The notes beneath the pieces are model-generated. The model was not told the origin of the DNA. It did not search any database and saw nothing but the letters and a program-made list of their open reading frames with translations. Shown here piece after piece: positions 40,169 to 45,328 of a stretch of DNA of 45,328 nt; the stretch's first letter is position 1; each line of letters starts with the position of its first letter. Both the position numbers and the translations under genes were made by a program. The DNA is taken from contig CAZMSN010000010.1 in the NCBI GenBank assembly GCA_964569015.1, positions 1-45,328 on the forward strand, given 5' to 3'. This DNA is from CAYQEC01 sp964569015. Its GTDB lineage: Bacteria > Actinomycetota > Acidimicrobiia > Spongiisociales > UBA5794.

Positions 40169-41965
40169 TTAGTCGGAGACGACCTCGCCGCCGAGGATGT
40201 CTGCCACCAGGTCCTCCGGGTCGGTCTGCCCATCGCCCTCTTCGAGCAGGTCATCCTTGTCGGGGGCCCGTGACGGCGTCTCCGCCTCGACGGGCGTCCC
40301 GGACTGAGACTCCGATCCGCTCCTGAACTCCACCCGTATCCCGCCGCCGAGCAGCTCGGACGCCAGCGTCTCCATGAGGCCGATCAGCTCGTGGTCGGAG
40401 CGAAGCTGCTCGAGGTGGAAGGGGAGGTGGGCGGGCAGCTCGAGCGCCACCGTGCCGTCCGTCACCTCCGCCGGGACCGCCTCTTTGACGAGCGCGTGTC
40501 GCCGCGGCCCCGCTTCGTCCCTCACCCTCGCCGTGATGGCCGGCCAGGCGGCTTCGAACGTGGCGAGGTCCAGCGTCGTCAGCAGCGCGGCCGGCGCCGG
40601 CTTCGGCGCTGAAGGCGCCTCGTCAGCGTGATCAGGCAGCGCCGGCTCGAGGGGATGAGCGTCGGCGGATTCCCCCTGTGGCGCCGGCTCCTCGGCGGCC
40701 ACCGTCGAATCGTTGGGACTCGGGGCTCCTTCGGGGACGGGAACGGGAGCCGTGGCATCGAGCGCCGAAGCGGCGCCGGCGTCCTCGCCGGTGCGAGGTG
40801 TCACAGCCAGTTGCCGCACCTGCCGCTCCATCCTGTCGACCCGCGCCATCACCGAGGCGGCATCGAGTGCCGTTTCGGGACGGGTGAGGCGAATCAGGGC
40901 CAGCTCGACGACGAGGCGTTCCTCGCGCCCTTGGCGCAGGTGAAAGAGCGCCTCCGACAGTTGGTCGATGGCCCGCAGCACGTCGGAGGCGTCGATCGTC
41001 GCAGCGTAGCGGCGCCATTCCTCGAGTGTGTCGAGTGGCTCGTCAACGACCTCTTCGAGATTGGGAGCGTATTGGGCGAGGAAGATGCCACGGAAGAACC
41101 CCACTGCCTCGGCGACGAACCGGCGCAGGTCGGCGCCTTGGGCTGCGAGAGCGGCGACGAGGGCGAGGGCCGCCGGGGCGTCCCGCTTCTCGATGGCGGC
41201 GGCGAGTTTGGCGAGAGCGTCCTTGTCGGCGAGGCCCAAGGCGCGCGCCACGAGATCGGCCTCGACCACGCCGTTCCCCAGGGCGGCCACCTGCTCGAGC
41301 AGGCTGAGTGCATCCCGCGCTGATCCTCTGGCATGGGTCGCCACCATGGTCAGGCCGTCGGCACGAGCCTCGAAACCCTCACGCTCGCTGATCCCGGCCA
41401 TGTGATCGATGAGGGTCTCCACCGCGATCGGGTGGAAATCGAAGCGCTGGCTGCGGCTGCGAATGGTGTCGAGCAGCTTGTAGGGCTCGGTGGTGGCCAG
41501 CACGAAGATCACGTGCTCGGGCGGTTCCTCCAGGGTCTTGAGCAGAGCGTTGCCCGCCGCTCGTGACAGCATGTGGGCCTCATCGAGGATGTACACCTTG
41601 TGTGCCCCCCCGGCAATGGCGACGGTTCCCACGTTCACCCGGATCTCCCGGATGTCCTCGACCTTGTTGTGGGAGGCGGCGTCGAGCTCGATGACGTCGA
41701 GCGATGTGCCCTCGGTGATGCCGACGCACGACAAGCAAGCGTTGCACGGCTCACCAGAAGCCTGCCGGTTCGTGCAGTTGAGGGCCTTGGCAAGCAGGCG
41801 CGCCGTCGTCGTCTTGCCGGTGCCGCGAGGCCCGGCAAAGAGGTAGGCGTGGGCGATCTTGCCTTCGACGATCTCACGAGACAGCGTGGCCACGACGTGG
41901 TCCTGGCCGATCACCTCGTCGAATCGCTGCGGGCGGTACTTGCGGTAGAGAGCCTGGTAGTCCAT
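40169..41965 (-). CDS. dnaX: DNA polymerase III subunit gamma/tau
   Basis: A 598-residue clamp-loader ATPase. Walker A is GPRGTGKTTTARL, the zinc module is CTNRQASGEPCNACLSC, Walker B is ILDEAHML and sensor I is VLATTEPYK. Domain III (about 240-360) is followed by a Pro/Ala/Glu-rich tail with a folded C-terminal piece (about 500-570) for tau functions. Start ATG 41965 begins the conserved DYQALYRKYRPQRF and has TACCAT 9 nt upstream. Confidence 0.97.
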   Translation of the reverse strand: MDYQALYRKYRPQRFDEVIGQDHVVATLSREIVEGKIAHAYLFAGPRGTGKTTTARLLAKALNCTNRQASGEPCNACLSCVGITEGTSLDVIELDAASHNKVEDIREIRVNVGTVAIAGGAHKVYILDEAHMLSRAAGNALLKTLEEPPEHVIFVLATTEPYKLLDTIRSRSQRFDFHPIAVETLIDHMAGISEREGFEARADGLTMVATHARGSARDALSLLEQVAALGNGVVEADLVARALGLADKDALAKLAAAIEKRDAPAALALVAALAAQGADLRRFVAEAVGFFRGIFLAQYAPNLEEVVDEPLDTLEEWRRYAATIDASDVLRAIDQLSEALFHLRQGREERLVVELALIRLTRPETALDAASVMARVDRMERQVRQLAVTPRTGEDAGAASALDATAPVPVPEGAPSPNDSTVAAEEPAPQGESADAHPLEPALPDHADEAPSAPKPAPAALLTTLDLATFEAAWPAITARVRDEAGPRRHALVKEAVPAEVTDGTVALELPAHLPFHLEQLRSDHELIGLMETLASELLGGGIRVEFRSGSESQSGTPVEAETPSRAPDKDDLLEEGDGQTDPEDLVADILGGEVVSD

Positions 41966-41974
41966 CTGCGTGCG

Positions 41975-41980
41975 ATGGTA
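41975..41980 (-). promoter_or_regulatory. -10 element TACCAT of dnaX
   Basis: TACCAT on the minus strand ends 9 nt before the dnaX ATG. Confidence 0.45.
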
Positions 41981-42027
41981 GGCGACCACGCTCCGCCGAG
42001 TGACACCCGATAGCGGCAACGGTGGGA

Positions 42028-42033
42028 TATGCT
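42028..42033 (+). promoter_or_regulatory. -10 element TATGCT of the DUF3152 gene
   Basis: TATGCT ends 6 nt before the ATG at 42040, divergent from dnaX. Confidence 0.45.
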
Positions 42034-42039
42034 CGGGCG

Positions 42040-42876
42040 ATGGCGAGCCAATCCCTTCCACGCCGGACGGGGCGCTGGATGATCTCGATCCTGATTGCCG
42101 GTGTCACGGTGCTCGGGACCTCCGGGAGAGCACCCGCCGCCGAGCCGTCGCCGTCCGTCCCGGTGCCGAGCGTGCATCTCGCGGTCGCTTCCTACAACGT
42201 GATCCCGGACCACTGCATCCCGTCCCCCTCCTTCGATTGCCCGGTGGCTCCCACGATGTACCAGAGAGCCCTCGCGATCGAAGCGGCGGAAACGATCCGA
42301 GATACGATCCCCTCCTGCGTGCTCGACACTCCCCACGAGCCCACGGGCACCCTGGCATTCGTCCCGGGCTCGAGCGCCGTCGCCGGGCAAGGCACCTTGC
42401 TCCGGTACCGGGTGGCGGTGGAAGACGGCCTCGCCGTCGACGCCGAATGCTTCGCCGAGGACATCGAGCGCATCCTGCACGATGAGCGCGGCTGGACCGG
42501 AACGGGACAGGTCGCCTTCCAGCGGGTCGAAACGGAGCCTGCCGACTTCACGATCGTGCTGGCGTCACCGGACACCACCAACCGGCTGTGCGCCCCGCTG
42601 CAGACTCTCGGCAGGTACTCGTGCCGCAACGGCAATCACGTCGTCATCAACTCGTGGCGCTGGGAAACCGGTGCGGAGTCGTTCGGGACCGAACTCGCCG
42701 ACTACCGCCGCTATCTCGTCAACCACGAGGTAGGCCACCGACTCGGGTTCGGTCATCGGGCATGCCCCGGCGCCGGCGAAGCCGCCCCCGTGATGATGCC
42801 GCAGACCAAGGGTGCGGGCTCGTGCGAGCCGAATCCCTGGCCCACCGCCGACGAGCTGGCCGCCCTGCACCGCTAG
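42040..42876 (+). CDS. DUF3152 exported metallopeptidase-like protein
   Basis: A 278-residue exported protein with a signal segment (about 12-34, WMISILIAGVTVLGTSG...APAA). The C-terminal domain has the zinc motif NHEVGHRLGFGH and VMMPQTKGAGSCEPNPWP, typical of actinobacterial DUF3152, with HExxH-like geometry (HEVGH...H). Peptidase activity in the family is assumed rather than shown. Paired Cys residues suggest disulfides outside the cell. The ATG directly precedes the basic signal start. Confidence 0.85.
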   Translation: MASQSLPRRTGRWMISILIAGVTVLGTSGRAPAAEPSPSVPVPSVHLAVASYNVIPDHCIPSPSFDCPVAPTMYQRALAIEAAETIRDTIPSCVLDTPHEPTGTLAFVPGSSAVAGQGTLLRYRVAVEDGLAVDAECFAEDIERILHDERGWTGTGQVAFQRVETEPADFTIVLASPDTTNRLCAPLQTLGRYSCRNGNHVVINSWRWETGAESFGTELADYRRYLVNHEVGHRLGFGHRACPGAGEAAPVMMPQTKGAGSCEPNPWPTADELAALHR

Positions 42877-42912
42877 GAGCGTCCCAATCCTCCATGCCGC
42901 ATGGGGCTGGCG

Positions 42913-42941
42913 GGAACCCACCGAGCCACGGCTCTCGTCTC
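42913..42941 (+). promoter_or_regulatory. second ECF-type promoter, before the chagasin-like gene
   Basis: GGAACC (42913-42918) and CGTCTC (42936-42941) are separated by 17 bp. The two hexamers are identical to those before the sigma/propeller gene at 10843-10870. Transcription would begin near 42948 and leave a 36-nt leader with AAGGAGG. Confidence 0.5.
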
Positions 42942-42983
42942 ATCACAAGGAAACGGATCAACATCGCCTACAAGGAGGAAGAC

Positions 42984-43400
42984 GTGCGTTCCATCATCTC
43001 GTTGATGGTCCTGCTCCTCGGACTGAGTGCATGTGGGAACGACGCTGCGCCCGCAGACGGCGGTACCACGCCAAGCGACAACACCATCGTTCTCACGGCC
43101 GCCGATGCCGGCCTCGATCTCGAGGTCACCGTCGGGGACACCATCCAGGTCGTGCTCGAAGGCAATCCGAGCACCGGCTATGGATGGGAGGTCGAGAGCA
43201 TCGACGAGTCGGTGCTCCAGATGGCCGGCGAAGCCGAATTCACATCGGACACGGACCTCGTTGGCGCCCCTGGTACCTTCACCTTCACGTTCGAAGCCGT
43301 GGGCGAGGGTGAGACGAGCCTGGGCCTCGTCTACCGCCGGCCTTGGGAAGATGCCGAGCCGGCCGACACGTTCGGGGTGACGATCACAGCCGTGGCTTGA
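42984..43400 (+). CDS. chagasin-like (I42) peptidase-inhibitor lipoprotein
   Basis: A 138-residue lipoprotein with signal and lipobox LSAC at about 14-17. The mature part has the three loops of chagasin/I42 inhibitors: NPSTGYGWE, a GAPGTFTFTFEAVGEG strand and the RRPWE loop. Such proteins block papain-like cysteine peptidases. The GTG start at 42984 is supported by AAGGAGG five bases upstream. It follows the DUF3152 gene in the same direction but may have its own ECF-type promoter. Confidence 0.85.
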   Translation: MRSIISLMVLLLGLSACGNDAAPADGGTTPSDNTIVLTAADAGLDLEVTVGDTIQVVLEGNPSTGYGWEVESIDESVLQMAGEAEFTSDTDLVGAPGTFTFTFEAVGEGETSLGLVYRRPWEDAEPADTFGVTITAVA

Positions 43401-43464
43401 ACGACGACGGGCCGGTCAACAGGCGCCGTGGCCTGCGCCGGCCGCCGGGTGGCACACTGGAGGG

Positions 43465-44427
43465 GTGATCGACCAACGGTTCCTCATCGAGCCGTTCGAG
43501 GCCGCCTACCTCGAGACCTGGCGGTCAGGGCGGCTGGACGACAAGCTGGCACAGGCACAGCGGGAGCTGGCCGACTGCACCGCCTGCCCGCGTAGCTGCC
43601 ATGTCGACCGCATGGCCGACGAGCACACCGGCACGTGCCGCACCGGCCGCTATGCCCTGGTCGCCAGTGCCTTTCCCCACCATGGCGAGGAATGGTGCCT
43701 GCGCGGCACTCACGGATCAGGAACCGTCTTCTTCGGGCGCTGCAACCTCCGCTGTGTCTTCTGCCAGAACTGGGACATCTCGCAGCAAGACGCCGGAGCC
43801 GAGATGGATGCCCCCTCGATCGCCACCGTCATGATCTGGCTCCAACATCGCGGCTGTCACAACATCAACTTCGTGACGCCCGAGCATGTCGTCCCCCAAG
43901 TGGTCGAGATCGTCGCCGCCGCCATCCCGCGCGGCTTGCGCCTCCCGATCGTCTACAACACCAGCGCCTACGACTCCCTCGACTCGCTCGCACTCCTGGA
44001 CGGCCTGGTCGACGTGTACATGCCGGACTTCAAGTTTTGGAATACCGAGGCCGCTCGCCGCCTCGCCCGGGCCGCCGACTACCCGGAGGTAGCGAGAGCC
44101 GCCATCGCCGAGATGCACCGCCAGGTCGGCGTGTTGCGCTTCGGGCCGGATGGCATCGCCCGCCGTGGGGTACTCGTTCGCCACCTCGTCATGCCCGGCA
44201 TGCTCGACGACACCACTGCCATCACCGACTGGCTGGCGACCGAGATCTCACCCGACACCTACGTCAATCTGATGGGCCAATACCGGCCTGAGCACCGGGT
44301 CCCGGGGAACCCACGATACGCCGACATCGATCGAGTCCCCGGACCTCACGAACTGGAAGCGGCGGCCGCGGCAGCTCGGCGGGCCGGCCTCTGGCGACTC
44401 GACCCACACCGACCGTCAGAATCTTGA
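43465..44427 (+). CDS. radical SAM protein, PflA-like
   Basis: A 320-residue radical SAM enzyme with the cluster motif CNLRCVFCQNW (CxxxCxxC) preceded by a Cys-rich N-terminal segment (CTACPRSCHVDR, GTCRTG) that may hold another metal. The GQYRPEH and YMPDFKFW blocks fit the group annotated as pyruvate formate-lyase activating-enzyme related. The actual substrate is not known and no glycyl-radical enzyme is nearby. GTG start; the GGAGGGG just before it is unusually close. Confidence 0.85.
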   Translation: MIDQRFLIEPFEAAYLETWRSGRLDDKLAQAQRELADCTACPRSCHVDRMADEHTGTCRTGRYALVASAFPHHGEEWCLRGTHGSGTVFFGRCNLRCVFCQNWDISQQDAGAEMDAPSIATVMIWLQHRGCHNINFVTPEHVVPQVVEIVAAAIPRGLRLPIVYNTSAYDSLDSLALLDGLVDVYMPDFKFWNTEAARRLARAADYPEVARAAIAEMHRQVGVLRFGPDGIARRGVLVRHLVMPGMLDDTTAITDWLATEISPDTYVNLMGQYRPEHRVPGNPRYADIDRVPGPHELEAAAAAARRAGLWRLDPHRPSES

Positions 44428-44432
44428 TGGAC

Positions 44433-44438
44433 TACGGT
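44433..44438 (+). promoter_or_regulatory. -10 element TACGGT of the 5'-nucleotidase-like gene
   Basis: TACGGT ends 9 nt before the ATG at 44448. Confidence 0.45.
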
Positions 44439-44447
44439 GATTCGGCC

Positions 44448-45005
44448 ATGCGGGTGGGAATCGACCTCGACGGTGTCGTCGCCGACTTCAACAACGGGTG
44501 GATGCGCGTCTACAACGAGGAGTTCGGCACAGATCTCACCGCCGACCAGGTGAACTCCTGGCACGCCCCGCCGCAGCTCACCCACTTCGACGATCTGTCA
44601 GGTTTCTGGCGATGGGCGCGCCGCGACGAGGACGCGTCGATCTTCCGGCATTTCGACGTGTACCCGGGCGCTATCGAGGCCCTCGAGACGCTCGCCACTC
44701 GCCACGAGATCGTGATCCTCACGATGAGGCCCCCTTGGGCCACCCACGACACGCTCACCTGGATCGCCGAGCGGAGACTCCCGACACGGGAGGTGCACAT
44801 AGTCACGGACAAGTGGACGGTCGACTGCGAGGTGTACCTCGACGACTCACCGTTCATACTCGCAGCGCTGGTGCAGCACCGGACCGGAGCCACCGTCTGC
44901 CGCTACGTGCGTCCCTGGAACGAGCCCGTTCCCGGGGCACGCGACGTTGCCGGCTGGGACGAGTTCGCAGCGGTGGTGCACTCTCTGGAGACGGCGCCCT
45001 CTTGA
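44448..45005 (+). CDS. HAD-type 5'(3')-deoxyribonucleotidase-like protein
   Basis: A 185-residue HAD phosphatase. The nucleophile motif is GIDLDGVVADFNNG, motif II is ILTMRP and the late acidic motif is YLDDSP. This is the NT5C arrangement, which dephosphorylates nucleoside monophosphates. The start ATG 44448 places the nucleophile strand at residues 3-7, as in the family; an earlier ATG at 44427 is in another context and less likely. Confidence 0.82.
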   Translation: MRVGIDLDGVVADFNNGWMRVYNEEFGTDLTADQVNSWHAPPQLTHFDDLSGFWRWARRDEDASIFRHFDVYPGAIEALETLATRHEIVILTMRPPWATHDTLTWIAERRLPTREVHIVTDKWTVDCEVYLDDSPFILAALVQHRTGATVCRYVRPWNEPVPGARDVAGWDEFAAVVHSLETAPS

Positions 45006-45115
45006 TCGCGCCCCAACGGCTATCGGTTTCCCGGCTTCGGCGAGACCTCCGCGACTAGCCTGGGCTTGCGCTGAGGAACGCGCACAATGCGCCCATCCCA
45101 AGGAGACCGTTTGCT

Positions 45116-45328
45116 ATGACCACCCGAAAGCTGATGACCGCGCTCGCCGTCTTCGCCCTCGTCATCGCCGCCTGCGGCAGCGACACCGAGGACACGACGA
45201 CGACGACCGGAGTGCCGGCCGACTGGCCGGACAAGATCATCCTCGGCTTCGTGCCCAGCCAGGAGCAGGAAGAGCTCCAGGACAACATCCAGCCGTTCGT
45301 CGACGTGCTGCAAGAGGCCCTCGGCATC
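45116..45328 (+). CDS. start of a phosphonate/phosphite-type ABC binding lipoprotein
   Basis: The first 71 residues of a protein that runs off the window. Signal and lipobox IAAC come first, then an Asp/Thr-rich spacer and KIILGFVPSQEQEELQDN, the first strand of PhnD-like periplasmic binding proteins for phosphate, phosphite or phosphonate. The ATG follows AAGGAGA. The permease and ATPase genes would be expected to the right. Confidence 0.8.
   Translation, partial: MTTRKLMTALAVFALVIAACGSDTEDTTTTTGVPADWPDKIILGFVPSQEQEELQDNIQPFVDVLQEALGI

Overview
The window is GC-rich bacterial DNA with dense, mostly actinobacterial-type gene content: a WhiB protein, a GlnR-like regulator beside two glutamine synthetases, an acyl-CoA carboxylase epsilon-like subunit, DUF3152 and SEC-C proteins, and Thr-rich linkers after signal or membrane segments. 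A deep-branching high-GC actinomycete such as an Acidimicrobiia member fits, but no rRNA is present to prove it. A recurring feature is a TAnnnT hexamer ending 6-9 nt before the start codon, which points to widespread leaderless transcription. Layout: (1) Positions 1 to about 4813 look like the end of an integrated element. They hold an XRE regulator with a DUF2975 membrane protein under a palindromic operator, a SEC-C protein, a tyrosine integrase, and a winged-helix/minimal-nucleotidyltransferase plus HEPN toxin-antitoxin-like pair. They end at a tRNA-Phe-like sequence that has no room for a D-arm. (2) 5060-13984 is core metabolism: nitronate monooxygenase-like, ROK sugar kinase and a fused 2-oxoacid dehydrogenase E1. 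An unusual ECF-sigma/membrane/beta-propeller fusion with its own ECF-type promoter and a GNAT enzyme follow. (3) 14105-18459 holds RarD, a membrane-anchored protein and a folate cluster (FolK-FolE fusion, FolB, pteridine-reductase-like SDR). (4) 18580-23110 is nitrogen assimilation: GSII facing away from GlnA2-GlnR, then DUF4389. (5) 23226-30738 has an ALDH7-type dehydrogenase, DUF2079, RidA, an M23 peptidase, WhiB, a lone receiver domain and a CNNM/CBS transporter whose gene runs into tRNA-Pro. (6) 30861-33831 has an SRPBCC protein and lysC-asd. (7) 33987-39082 has a cyclophilin lipoprotein, a PHP phosphatase, a membrane histidine kinase, methylmalonyl-CoA epimerase with an epsilon-like subunit, and a queuosine-tRNA mannosyltransferase-like enzyme. 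(8) 39114-45328 has recR, ybaB, dnaX, DUF3152, a chagasin-like lipoprotein with a second matching ECF-type promoter, a radical SAM enzyme, a 5'-nucleotidase-like protein and the start of a phosphonate-type binding lipoprotein. The observations most worth following are the sigma-propeller fusion with two matching promoters, the D-arm-less tRNA-Phe-like gene, the operators that enclose whole promoters in the element, and the leaderless start pattern.
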